A stretch of 64,000 nt of DNA from Lycium barbarum (taxonomy: Eukaryota; Streptophyta; Magnoliopsida; Solanales; Solanaceae), in assembly GCF_019175385.1 (NCBI RefSeq), contig NC_083345.1, forward strand, positions 7,293,205 through 7,357,204, given 5' to 3'. Below, piece after piece: positions 45,201 through 56,315 of the stretch. The translations under genes and the position numbers were made by a program. The notes under the pieces were generated by a model, which saw nothing but the letters and a program-made list of their open reading frames with translations, did not search any database and was not told where the DNA came from. The first letter of the stretch is position 1, and every line of letters begins with the position of its first letter.

Positions 45201-47879
45201 AGCTATCCACAGCTTTGTCATTATCTCGTTCATCAATATCACGGGGATAGGAAGATGAAGCCCGTATACCACCTTCCTCAATATTATCATAGTTATCAAA
45301 GAGAGCAGCTCTATGAGCTCGATGATCCCTGTAGACAAAGAAGTTCATATGCAATATCTAAGGTCATCAGACAAGAACAACAGACTTCCGGGTATTAAGG
45401 TAACAACAACTTTCTTTGCTATGTATCTCATTGTACAAGAACCCCCTAGGGTGATAAATACCAACAATAGAAATAAAGCCTCTGACGATATAGATTAAGA
45501 CAGGCCTCGTATTCTGTCCTTTTTTATGTAAATAATTAATTTTGAGGTTGTGGCAAGGACGAGCTCTTTATCTCGTGCCTATGCAGATATGAGAAAGAGT
45601 ACAAGTTTTTAAGTCCAGATAACAAAAATTAGACGTGAGACCTTTATACTGTAATATCAGGAGCAATCCTGGGCACAAATTGCTTGCAGCATGAACGCAT
45701 ACCCTAAAGAAGACACAATTTATACCACAGCCTACCCCCATATCGAGAGACTATTGGATTGAATTTTTACTTTCCAAAATCAGTGTTACGTGGATCATTC
45801 GCTTGCCTTCATGTAACCATGTCAAACATTTGACATATGGATATGAGTAAATCGTATGAATTTTTCAAATTACACTATAAGTTAGCAAAACTTACATATT
45901 CCCATACTAATTACTTACATCTATCTGCATTTGATATGTACCAATAGCTGGTCCGTGTATCACAGCTCAAAATATATTACTCCTACAAGAAAGCTTGATA
46001 ACTAGCCGAAGTGTCCGTAAATATCAATCAGTTATGTCAATTCCAAACCAGCTTGGATCGATATGACTCCCCTGTATCCATTAGATAACTTTTGACAATC
46101 TATGATTTCAGTACATAATTTTCACATTTGACATTCTCTTTCAGAGTAGTCAAATACATACTAGGCATGTTCCCCAGAGTGTCAAAGTCCAAACCAGATA
46201 TTGCTTCTTTAAGTACATCACATATATCCCTCGGAGCAGACACCTAGCAAAAAGAGCATTCACTTGGCACATAGGAAATCAGATCATGATAACTGAAATG
46301 CAATCCTTTCTTAGCATTTAAACTGGCATCTCTATCCATCAAAGTGTCACAACCATGAACTATTCTTCCCAGGCATTCAACCGAATCTTAACATTGGTAG
46401 GCTGGTCTTAAGCATCTATTACACTGTGGTTATTTGATTTCCTCCTGAGGACTAGACAAGTTCCTGTTTCGACATATTCTTTGAAAGAATTATTTCAACT
46501 ACTCTCAAGTATATTCTCATGTCTTCTGAGACCAAGCTGTTCGACTAACTTCCTAGCAATGATTTAACCTGAGCCAAAAAAGAAAAGGGGCATCTACCTA
46601 TCTTTTAAGCAGCAAATGGTCAGATGAATGTGCCACTAAATTGATAATCCCTCCAACCCAAAGTTTTCTCTCCTTTCCTTGTTTGATGTCTGAACATTGT
46701 CGCTTTTTCCAAAGATGGAACTTTTCATTCCAAAAATACCAATAACTCTAAGGTAAAGAGCATGATTCTTGAACGCCTTTTATATATGAGGGCAATGGTG
46801 AACTCGACATGAAAACTCCTACTTCTTAATTTTGTGAATAATCTAAAGTGCCACTACCTATAATTTATAGGAGATACTATGAGCTGAGTGCAAATTCCAC
46901 GTAAAAATTTGAATCTAAGAAAGAAATAAGACATGCCATTCACATTGACACCCGACAGAAGGTTTGCTTCTCATGGTAACTGTATCAGCATAGAGGCCAT
47001 CTAATGACACGTTTCTCTAGTCTCAGCAAAAACTCAGCTTTCTTTAGTTGAAACAAAGGAATACCTATCATTGATATAACATGCAGACAGAATAATATTC
47101 TTCCCTAAAGTGTCTCAGATCTGCATAAACCCCCACTACATGTTTTGCTTAGTTATCCAAGGGGGAGTAGAGAATACAGAAATATTCACTACTTTCAACT
47201 GTCCTGGAAACAAGAGTTTATCACGATCAAGTTTAAGTTAATCAGATAGACCCAACAGTTGATCTGACTCTGAATACTCATTTGACAACTATTTTAGCAG
47301 TAAAAGAATCATTAAAGCTACAAATCTTAAGAGTAAGAAATGCTTTCTCCGATAACTTGTTCTTTCAACACATTAAAAATACAGGAACTAACTGCTGTTT
47401 CATTTCACAAATGTTATAAATACCAATTTAGGGAACAAATTTTAGCATTTCTTGTTGATTAGAAAAAGTAAGTCCAAATTGCTGACAGCAAAATGGCATA
47501 CAATGAAAAAAAAAAGAAAAAAAGAGGAACACAAACTACTCTCTAAGTCTCATTTTATATGACAGAGTCACTATTAGGGGAATCTACTGTTTTACATATC
47601 ATTCTCGAAGCTTTTCTATACATTTAACTATAAAAATGATAATACACATTATGTAGGTAAAATTTGATTTCAACTTAATTAATTAGGACATGAATGTCAA
47701 ATTTAGATGGCTTAATAACTCTATTCATCATTATATTTGGCAGGGGAGAGTATAAAGATACAAATGCAGAAATAGTATTCCCAATAACATATATTCAATT
47801 CAAATTCATGTATATAATTATAGCGAATGTTAATATATGTATGTAATAATGGAACAGAGACTTACCTTCGATAACTCAT
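42228..47879 (-). CDS. BET12: BET1-like Qc-SNARE (Bet1-like SNARE 1-2 / BS14b type)
   Basis: I reconstruct five coding exons: 47879-47866 (MSYR plus a split codon), 45328-45172, 42697-42641, 42513-42454 and 42317-42228. All introns are GT-AG and the joins are in frame, giving 125 residues. The N-terminus has [12 protein letters not shown], followed by a SNARE coiled coil (about residue 38-100, with [26 protein letters not shown] and [14 protein letters not shown]). The protein ends in a C-terminal membrane anchor ([19 protein letters not shown]). BET1 SNAREs sit on ER-Golgi and Golgi membranes and complete the four-helix bundle that fuses transport vesicles. The first intron is 2.5 kb and contains a Stowaway MITE; the second is 2.5 kb and contains copia and SINE debris. 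The stop codon lies inside a strong splice donor (AGGTAAGT), so a further 3' mini-exon is possible. Exons 2-5 reappear after the gap. Confidence 0.9.
43990..44290 (+). pseudogene. Ty1/copia relic: RNase H end and polypurine tract
   Basis: In the second SNARE intron, the plus-strand translation has [20 protein letters not shown] followed by [13 protein letters not shown], the C-terminal RNase H signature of Ty1/copia elements. About 130 bp later, 'gcttgagtgagagtgtgaaa' looks like the polypurine tract and the start of the 3' LTR. It is in antisense orientation to the SNARE gene. No intact element remains. Confidence 0.75.
44881..44921 (+). mobile_element. 3' end fragment of a TS-like SINE
   Basis: 'ttgtgggattacactgggta' followed by (TGT)n is the 3' end of the TS family, here in plus orientation within the second SNARE intron. 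Confidence 0.65.
47539..47750. mobile_element. Stowaway-type MITE in SNARE intron 1
   Basis: The ends are CTCTCTAAGTCTCATTTTAT and, at the other side, AGGGGAGAG, flanked by TA at 47537-47538 and 47751-47752. This fits Tc1/mariner Stowaway elements. It lies only 115 bp from the first coding exon. Confidence 0.65.
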
Positions 47880-48580
47880 TTCAAAATCTCCAGCGCACTA
47901 GGAAAAATGGAAGATTCTAGAAGCCAGAAGAAGAGTCGAAAATCTGTAATAATAATTAGAATAAGAACTGCATTTTGGGAAGCAAAGTGTAGATCTGGAG
48001 TGATTAATTAATACGAATAGAATTGGAAATGTTGGAATGTGAACTGAAATTTGAGTTAACCAAATTGACGAGAGAGTAATATTGCGTGTCGGTGCACCTA
48101 TTGGCCAGTTCCATAATAATAATAACATGTTATTGTATTAAATTCTGAAAAGGGTCAAACATGTCCCTTTGCTTATTGGATCAAATTTGTCCTTGCTTCT
48201 ACCGGGTTAAAATGCTCTTTACCTTTTACAATGACTCAAACATATCCTCATTCCGCCTATGGATCAAATTTAGATACGCTTTTAATGTTGTTTTCATGCT
48301 TAAAATTGTCTCTCCGTTAACGATATAATTATGACATTTAATTTAAATTTAAATGAAACATGTAACCTTTATTTATTGATTCATATAAAATTCTGATCCA
48401 GACTCTTCATGACCCAACACAAAACTTGTCTTAAATTAACGTAGATAAGTGACAAATCATTTTTTTTTTTACCTCTTGTTTCTTTGATATGTTCTAAAAT
48501 GAATGGAAGTGGTATACATTGTCTTGACTCGTTAATTTGCTTTAATAATGATTTTTTTTGTTTGGTAACTAAGGAAAAAA
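47880..48580. other. Promoter and 5' leader side of the SNARE gene
   Basis: The region upstream of the first SNARE exon, about 250 bp, is relatively poor in repeats. I cannot name a TATA box. No other gene is visible. Confidence 0.5.
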
Positions 48581-48728
48581 TTGTCTCCGTGTGACCTAAA
48601 GGTTACGGGTTTGAGCCTTGAAAGTCGACACTAATGCTTGTATTAGACGGTCTATATCACGCTCCTTCGGGTGCGGCCCTTTCTTGAACCTGCTAACGCG
48701 AAATGATTTATGCACCAGAACGCCTTTT
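48581..48728 (+). mobile_element. Complete SINE with 19-bp target duplication
   Basis: The head 'gtgtgacctaaaggttacgg' plus 'gtttgagcc' is a tRNA-like B-box region, followed by 'ctccttcgggtgcggccctt'. TTGGTAACTAAGGAAAAAA at 48562-48580 and TTGGTAACTAGGGAAAAAA at 48729-48747 flank it with one mismatch. It belongs to a different SINE family from 19403-19593. Confidence 0.8.
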
Positions 48729-49145
48729 TTGGTAACTAGGGAAAAAAATTCAAAACAAGAAAACGAAATGAAGAGTTAAAAACTGCTCTTCCTTAAGTGC
48801 ACAACTTCAAATCAGAAAAGAGGCAAATGTGTAAAATGCTTTTTTACCCCTCTCTAATGAAAGATATTACATCTCTATCTCATTCAATTATCATAATGCC
48901 TTCATCTAATTTGTATTCATTTTCTTTTTAAATTTAACTGGTAATTCATCTCTTTCAAAGTTTATCGCCAAAAACTCTGCTACACAATTTTAATGGAGAA
49001 ATTAAGGATGATAAAAACCTTATTTGGAAAGGGGAAAAGAAAAGATGGCATCATCACAAAGAAAAAGATATAAAAAAGATGAAAGCTAAATATGGTTGAT
49101 GAATTGAAAATATTCCTTTAGGAAGTATAATTCTTTTTATTTTCT

Positions 49146-49310
49146 ACCCGATGTCACGATCACTTTCGTGACCGACTAATCCAGATTCGTGCAGGGAAGT
49201 CCACTTTTGGGGTAAAGCGCTCCCTACCAAAGACAATTTCATTCCCAGAATTAAAACCCGAGACCTCTAATTAAGAATACCCCTGTTCTTGGCTTTGTGC
49301 ACAAAATTAT
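49146..49310 (-). mobile_element. SINE remnant (SolS-like), minus orientation
   Basis: Minus strand: 'attagaggtctcgggtttta', 'ttggtagggagcgcttt' and 'cgaatctggattagtcggtc', the same blocks as in 3635-3745 and 19403-19593. No clear target duplication was found. Confidence 0.65.
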
Positions 49311-50288
49311 ATGGCTGCATGATACAAGAAAGAAAATTTTGCCATGAGAAGTCTCATGTGAACAATGGCATGATGCTTTGTCAATGGAGCTATTGAAAAG
49401 ATAATATGCGCCTGAGAATTCATGCAGAATATTAATTACTGCTAGCTTCTTTTATTCAAGAATGAAAACATGTGCTCCACCAAGAGAAGGAGATGCTTGC
49501 TGTTGTTAAAGACAACGATATTTTAGAATTTGTAATGCTGGATGAAAGGAAATTATGTAGTGTGTATGACTGATATGCTCGACTAGTTAGAATCTTCGAA
49601 TTTTTGTGATGTAAAACAAGTCGTGCTTCTGTCTTTCTTCGTGTCTATATGATTCACAGATTCAGTACCAGCTTAGTATTGGCTGTAATAAGACTTTAAC
49701 TTATCGAATAAAAAAAACGAGAGGATACAGTTTTAGAGCAACCTTTCTAGCGTCGCAACAAATTTAAAGACTCATATGCACCCATACATCAATGTTGCAA
49801 GAGCAAATTACAGTGAAACATCATAGAAATACTTTTCTGCGACATAGAGAAGAGCACCATGGCTAACCTTGGAAGAAATATCTACCAGAACTCTTCAAAT
49901 TTGCAAAATCATCAGTTTCAACTGCATAGCAGTACACTACTTATATAACACATTGGATGAATCAAGTATGTTTTTCACTTGCAGAAATGAATCCATTCAG
50001 TACTCTGGATTTTGTTAATCATGAAAAGTTTCTGGCTGACAAATCTTGGATCTAAAACTATAGCAAAGGATAATGGATCAAATAGAGCACAGTGATAATC
50101 TGCTGACTAAAGTACCTTTACCTCAACCAAAAAAAAAAAAAAGATAATCTGCTGACTATCTCAATCCTTGCTAACAATAGAAATGGATTAAGAAATAAGG
50201 AAAAACATATACAACTTAAACTGCAATTAAGTGGAGCTGCATAAATATGTACTTCTGAAGTCCTTGCAATGAAATATTTAAATCAACC
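49311..50288. other. 3' flank of the DUF668 gene, no gene
   Basis: AT-rich sequence. No exon or recognisable repeat except the A-run at 50130-50142. Confidence 0.5.
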
Positions 50289-50334
50289 TCAGAGATCCCG
50301 ACATTAGACATCTGTCTAATGTCTGGATCTCTGA
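50289..50334. repeat. Near-perfect 22-bp hairpin downstream of the DUF668 gene
   Basis: The arm TCAGAGATCCCGACATTAGA plus CA (50289-50310) pairs with 50313-50334, with one mismatch and two bases between the arms. It lies 95 bp beyond the stop codon of the minus-strand gene, so probably within its 3' untranslated region. Confidence 0.85.
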
Positions 50335-50428
50335 TGTTGGCATCGTGTCGAACTAAATTCTAAACTACCATACAAATTCATCAAATTAAAATATTACCAC
50401 ACTACGTGTTCCAATTAGAACGATGTGA

Positions 50429-52111
50429 TCACGAATGAAAAGAACCTCCAAATTGCATTTGCCACTCCATACAATCTTCAAAATCGATGCTGCTGGTGCA
50501 GTCCAATAAAGCATTTTGCTGTTGCTCAAACCGGCATATGTAGTTTAATCCGACAAGAATCTCACAAATTACTGCCTCCATCTTCTGACAATCCGCAAAA
50601 TACAATGTCTGAAGCAGGAGAACATTAGTTCTCTTAACAATCTGCTGCTGCTCAAAGTTCCGCTCGCTTTGCCACCTGATCATATTATGTGCTAAAGGTG
50701 CAAGCCATTTGAGTATCTCTTCAAGTCTCTCTTTCCAATCATGCGCGAGAGGCGCATCATATATGGCTAATCCTTTCATATAAGATCTCAAACTAGCCTT
50801 CAAGGTCTTTCTTAAGCTTGTCGGTAACATCTGATACAAATCATCCCTCCCTTCATCACCAACCAGATGCGGGTACTGAAGCAGCTTTTCTACAACAATA
50901 ATCACATTTGCGTAATGCAAGGCTAAAGCAGAGCCTCCGACTGTTGTAGGAGGAGCATACAGCGTTATCCTACTTGTGGGACCATGTTTTGCAGCGGCGG
51001 ACACAAAACTCTTTAGCTGTCTAGCATCTCCGCTTAAACGGACACTACCAGAAATGTTAGATTGCTCTCTCTTCGTACCACTTGAAACACTACAACATCC
51101 GGATATCTGACTACTTCTATCATCAGTCCCAAGATCATTATCAACATCCGTTCGTGAAGTTGGACTCAAACTTAGACATTCCATGAATAGCCTCCCCGGT
51201 CCCATTCCACAAGCAAAATTAAAATTCTCGGTACCAAATAGGCTCCCTTCATTTCTTCCAATCTTCGTTTGAGTATTATCATTTATGCTCCTCTTTCCCG
51301 ACACTCCTCTCTCAATTGGCCCTGTTCGACAGCTACCATTGTTGTTCCTTAAAAGGTCTCTCTTTATGAGGGAACTTCCAAACACAGTACTAATCCGAGC
51401 ATATACGGTACACACAGTCCTAGCCAACAGCTCAACAACTTTATCATAAGTTTGATTCCAAAGTGAAACATCTTCTAAATGCTTCACATCTTGTTTCTGC
51501 CAAGCAAGCTTCTGCTCGAAAGCTTTTCGACTCTCCTCATGCTGATTCTGCTGAAATTTCTTTGTTGCAACTTCCAATTCATTCAAAACTGCCATTTCAC
51601 AATACAAACTTGCTGTAGAATTCACATACCTTTCCATTTTCCTAACCATCCCTTCCATATCTTTAACCAAAAATCCCAAATCCTTCACATCAATTACACC
51701 AGATATAATATCCCCATACACATGTTGAAACCCTTGTAAAGGAGAAATAGTACATTTTTTTCCAAGCCTAGATACTACACTAGCAACTCTATTTAAATCA
51801 TCAAGTTTTTCAACAAGTACTAATTCTAAAAGCTTCTCTTCATCATCAGAAACTAAAGCCCTTATCCCTATAGACTTAAAGATCTCATTTTTAACCTTTA
51901 AAATCTCAGAATCAGTTAAAGATTTGTGAAGATGAATAATCTTAGACATCATATTAGCAACTTCAAATGATAATATACCTATAACTTGCTTTTCTTGTTG
52001 GCTTTGTTTCTTTATAGTTAACTTTCTTGAATTATCAATAAGTAAAGAGTGTTTTTTCACATTTGTACTTACCTGATTTCCCATCCTCAAACACCAAGGC
52101 TCTGCCACCAT
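50429..52111 (-). CDS. DUF3475/DUF668 protein (PSK-SIMULATOR family)
   Basis: This single-exon gene encodes 560 residues. An N-terminal DUF3475 domain (about residue 43-100, IGILSFEVANMMSKIIHLHK) is followed by a helical region (LGFLVKDMEGMVRKMERYVN), a Ser-rich linker, and a C-terminal DUF668 domain (about 385-475, ITLYAPPTTVGGSALALHYA). Family members PSI1-3 of Arabidopsis promote growth downstream of phytosulfokine, and PSI1 is N-myristoylated. This gene belongs to the related branch with an N-terminus like MVAEPWCLRMGNQVS. The second Met (codon 10) starts MGNQVS, a myristoylation-type sequence; see findings. The chosen start has a good context (A at -3, G at +4). The biochemical role is not known. 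Confidence 0.92.
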   Translation of the reverse strand: MVAEPWCLRMGNQVSTNVKKHSLLIDNSRKLTIKKQSQQEKQVIGILSFEVANMMSKIIHLHKSLTDSEILKVKNEIFKSIGIRALVSDDEEKLLELVLVEKLDDLNRVASVVSRLGKKCTISPLQGFQHVYGDIISGVIDVKDLGFLVKDMEGMVRKMERYVNSTASLYCEMAVLNELEVATKKFQQNQHEESRKAFEQKLAWQKQDVKHLEDVSLWNQTYDKVVELLARTVCTVYARISTVFGSSLIKRDLLRNNNGSCRTGPIERGVSGKRSINDNTQTKIGRNEGSLFGTENFNFACGMGPGRLFMECLSLSPTSRTDVDNDLGTDDRSSQISGCCSVSSGTKREQSNISGSVRLSGDARQLKSFVSAAAKHGPTSRITLYAPPTTVGGSALALHYANVIIVVEKLLQYPHLVGDEGRDDLYQMLPTSLRKTLKASLRSYMKGLAIYDAPLAHDWKERLEEILKWLAPLAHNMIRWQSERNFEQQQIVKRTNVLLLQTLYFADCQKMEAVICEILVGLNYICRFEQQQNALLDCTSSIDFEDCMEWQMQFGGSFHS

Positions 52112-52700
52112 TTTTCAAGAAATGGGGTTTTAACAGATCTGTGAGAGGAGTTAATTGAAGTAAAGCAATGCTAAAAAACAAGAAACTTGAAGGGATTATT
52201 TTAAAGTTGTCAAGAAATGAAGGGTTAAAAGAAGGGATTTTGAAAGTGTGTTCATTGATTTTTGGTGCTGAAAAAAGTGGGAACAATGTAAATGAGTTCA
52301 AGAAATGCGCATGGTGTGAAATGTGTGACAAAATGAAATTGATTTGATGCAAATGAAGAGGAAACTATTGAGTGGTTTTTTCAAGAAGAGAGCTTTTTTG
52401 CACTGCGTGTGAGAATTTGTAATGATTTTTTTGAAAAGGTAATGCTAGTTTTGAAGAGGAAGAAGAAGCCAAAGCTTAAAGCTCCCCTAACCACGCAACC
52501 CCCTACCCCCTACAACTGTACCAACATCATCCCAAACAAATATAAATACATATAATTGCTCGGTTTCATTTTATGTGAGATAATTTGAATCATGTACGAC
52601 TTAAAAAGAAATATTTGAAAGAAATACTTTTAAAACTAATGATTTAAAATATGTTGGTATACATTTGTGTAACTAAAGTATTTTCAACTTATGACTTAAA
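52112..52700. other. 5' leader and promoter side of the DUF668 gene
   Basis: The 350 bp upstream of the ATG are relatively rich in G on the plus strand and lack repeats, as expected for a leader and core promoter of the minus-strand gene. No clear TATA box was identified. Confidence 0.45.
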
Positions 52701-52702
52701 TT

Positions 52703-52884
52703 AGTGGCGGAATTAAAATTTTTAATAAGGGGTGTTAAAATATAAAAAAGGAGATATGCGACGAAATTAAGGGAGTTCAACATATAGTATATATACATAA
52801 AAAAAAAATACGTATTCACAAAGTGTAATTTTTCGGTGAAGGGGTGTCCGTTGACACTCTTTGGATGCATGTGGCTCTGTCACT
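52703..52884. mobile_element. MITE copy with AGTGGCGG/CACT termini
   Basis: It begins AGTGGCGGAATTAAAA and ends GTGGCTCTGTCACT, imperfect inverted termini. Inside are 'gaaattaagggagttcaaca' and 'tttttcggtgaaggggtgtc', as in the copy at 2950-3175. Confidence 0.7.
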
Positions 52885-54328
52885 GCCTTAAACATGTAAA
52901 TGCATTTATATGACTATAATTGTTTCTCATAAAAAATAAAATGTGAAGTATAAAGTTCATTATTTTAAATTTAGAAGTGTGTCACTCTCTTCTGAACGAG
53001 CATAAACTAAAACGAAAGAAGTATGAGGTGATCTATATTATTTTCAATATCTAGTGGTCTTCATCACCAGAATATATCATTAAAAATAAAATTAAAGTTT
53101 ACGACTAAAACATTTTAAAATATAAAAGTTTCTAACAAACTTCAAAGAAAAGAAGAAAAAGGGCAATCATATGTTACCTTTGTGGGTTATAGTTTGTTAC
53201 TTTAGAATTTGTTTCCTTTATCGAGTGTAAAAAATCTTTGACTGCAAAATTCTGTTCATTAGCCTTATCGTTTTCATTTCAAAAGTTTTTAGTACCATTT
53301 GCAAAAGAAAGATATATAGAGAATTTTTTTATAAAAAAAAAAAAAATGGGACATAATTTTGAAACTATCTCAGCTGTACGCATTAATAGACACATGGAGA
53401 AATTCAATATGGTGTTGTAAAAGTGGTCTTTCATGTTTTCCAAATCGGGATCAAGGACAAGCAAGATAAGAAAGTTTAATAAGTTGTATTACTCCTTTAG
53501 AATAGTCTTTCAAGTTATAAAAAAAAATGATTTTAACTTATATACTATGATGGTGGAAAATAAGTTTTATATCATCAAGTCGTTTGAAAAATAATAGCGG
53601 GTAATTTTTCGGAGAAGTTGTCAATAACTTATAAAATAAGACGGATAAACCTACTATATTATATTACTCAATTCTTATATCTATATTATCAATATATATA
53701 AGTCAAATCCTAAGAAAAATATGTCTTATTTGTTTTACCAATAATGTGTAAAACTTTAGCACAAGAAAGTCTTTACAAAAGTATGATTATTATTTGCTGT
53801 TTTCATAATTTTTCCGTATCTTACTCGATAATACTGTGTTATTTTTAGTTAGCAAAAAGTAGTGGAAAAATTGATTGTGCCCCAAATTTGAGAGGTGATT
53901 ATAACTTATAAGAAGATTATTTATGGGCAGTTTATTGTGAATAATATGCATCGGTCAAATATAAAATCAACTGGACCAGTATCAATCATTACTATAATTA
54001 TCTAGATACAGCTATGTAGAACCTAGTTGAGAAAAAGAAGTAATTTTCATTGAAGTTTAGCGTATATCTGCTTGTATTTGGTTTAAAATTGGGTAAATAC
54101 TATAAATAGAAGGTCCTTTGCTTTAAAGGAAGGCGTTTTATTTTAATTGTAGGAGTACTTTCGGTTAGCTAATAGGAGTACTATTTATGACATATTACTT
54201 CCTCAAATCCCAAATATTTACTCCTCCCCCCAATTTATGTGCTGGCTGATTGAGAAAGAGTTTAAGAAAGGAGAAAAAAAATGTGATCTTGAGATTTTAT
54301 GCTGTCACATTAGCGGGCCCTTTGCCTG

Positions 54329-54359
<31 letters not shown>

Positions 54360-54902
54360 GATATGTAATGATTTAGTGCAATATTAGTTGAATGAGACTT
54401 TTAAATGAGAGTTACCAATTCTCTTTTTAAAGACGGATGATAGGCAGTAATCCAGTAATACCGCTTTTCTATTCTAACAAATAAGTTAATTTGACTTCAG
54501 AGTTGAAAAAAAGAACTTAGGAAAAACAGGGAGAAGTGTATTTATTGAAGAAGAGTGTGAAAGGGTTAAATTTCATATGTAATTTTTACAGGAACAGTTT
54601 CAAAGTCAGAAATATGTAGTAGTGCCTGTAAGTGCCATTTCCATTTTCCAAAGTCAAAGTACGCACAAATTTGAAGAAGGAAACTCAATGTAAGTTAACT
54701 GCTGTAAAATTCACAATCATGTTTTTGGAAAGTCAAATAGGCCACAAAAGAGCACTGTGTCACAAAGCAAAGCCTGCTATTTTTGCAGTGGCCAAACAAA
54801 CTTGTCCTTTCTTTTAGTAAAATAAATTTTCTGAACTCAAAAGAACCAAAATTTATATATATACTCAGTGTTTATAAGTATTAAATCCATAAATTTAAAA
54901 TG

Positions 54903-54940
<38 letters not shown>

Positions 54941-55550
54941 TAATTGTGGTCAAGTGATATAAAATTCTTATTCTAAATTGTAACTAGTTAGATTAAATTT
55001 CTTGATTTGATATGAACATCAAGTGCTAATAAAATATCGTATAAAAAGTTACATTATTCATTTTGTCTTTTTTCTGCTTAAATTCATCTTCTTCATACTT
55101 TCTAAATCTCCAAGGAATACGATTTTCTCTAGTTCCTTTGGAGTAGGGATAAAATATTTTTTTATTAGACAATCTTATCAATTATGTAATGGTGCCTATG
55201 TCGAGTAACTAAAGGACTCAAACATGTTTGCAGGAAAAAAAAATAACAAACAAACAATAAGAGTAAATTTGACGATATTATTCAGCTAAACTGAACGAAT
55301 ATGACAATTTGCAAGAACCACAAACATAAATAAGAGAAACTATCAATAAAGTAAACACGACAATTTTGTAAATTAGATCAATTTGATAGTATGAAAAGTG
55401 GCTCACTCTTATATTTGATGATCAGCATAGCCGATAAGTTTCGTTTGCACGACATTCTTCCCAATAGTTGAAGGTAATTAGTCCAACAAATTAACTCATA
55501 TTATTAAGTGACTACATTAATTAAGAAGTATGTACATGAAACGAAATAAG
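52885..55550. other. Intergenic, AT-rich, no gene
   Basis: No believable exon chain. It holds (TA)n at 54333-54359 and 54908-54936 and scattered AT-rich segments. Confidence 0.55.
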
Positions 55551-55554
55551 AAGC

Positions 55555-56265
55555 TTGTTTGGCCAAGTTTACGAGAAGCTTAAAAGTTTTTTTTTCTTTT
55601 CAAAAAGTGGATATTTTAGAAATTTGAGGTGTTTTGCCAAAATTTTAGACAAACCTAGCTGTTTTCTAAAGTAACATAAGTTGTTTTTGAAAAGCTAAAA
55701 AAAAAATATTTATACCAAAAGCACTTTGGAACTTTTTTTTGATAACTAACATCTTTTTATTAATTATCCGTGCAGACATTACAAAATTACCAAAGCCAAC
55801 ACAGCTTGCTAGGGTCTCCAATCAACTCAAAAAAAAAACACACCTAAAAGGATCGATCAGCAGCTAGCTAAAACTGGAATATGAACTAGTCTTTGCATCC
55901 CATGAGGAGCTCTAACTATACAAACATATGCAAGATCCTTGGCCATTTTTCCACAGTGTTGCACCTTTGTTCAAATAGTCTCTGGTTCCTTTCCATTCAC
56001 AGGGAGTAGATAACCTCAGCAAAAACCATTTTAAAGAGTTGGGCATTCTAAGCTTTACCTTTGCTATTAGTGATGGTCCAGTGCATAAATTCATCCCAGT
56101 TGTTAGCAGTAACCCCCATTCTTTTGATCCATAGAAGCGCTTTGGAACTTTGGCCAAGCATAAATTACTATTCTAATATTAACACCAAATTAATTAGCTA
56201 AACACGAACTGCTTCTCTCCAAAAATACCTTTTTCAAAAAACACATTTTGATAAATAGGTTCTAA
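55555..56265. mobile_element. MITE relic (GTTTGGCCAAG type) split by a LINE insertion
   Basis: The left part starts 'agcttgtttggccaagttta', and the right part resumes with 'ggccaagcataaattactat' and ends near 'caaaaaacacattttgata'. The two parts are parted by the insertion at 55734-56134, with 'agcactttggaact' and 'agcgctttggaact' at the break. Confidence 0.6.
55734..56134 (-). pseudogene. 5'-truncated LINE insertion (end of ORF2)
   Basis: On the minus strand the translation includes NWDEFMHWTITNSKGKA, then KMVFAEVIYSL, a stop, MERNQRLFEQ and KWPRILHMFV. This is the C-terminal zinc-binding end of plant LINE ORF2. It ends in a short A run (minus strand) and is flanked by a 14-15-bp direct repeat with one mismatch (AAGCACTTTGGAACT near 55719 and AAGCGCTTTGGAACT at 56135). 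This is a classic truncated target-primed insertion. Confidence 0.8.
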
Positions 56266-56315
56266 ATGTCTAATTTTTTTTATTTATTTTTTTTTGTCAA
56301 ATGATATTTACAATG

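Noticed and set aside
51479..51739. 86-codon plus-strand frame
   Set aside because: Opposite to the DUF668 gene, whose coding sequence explains the region.
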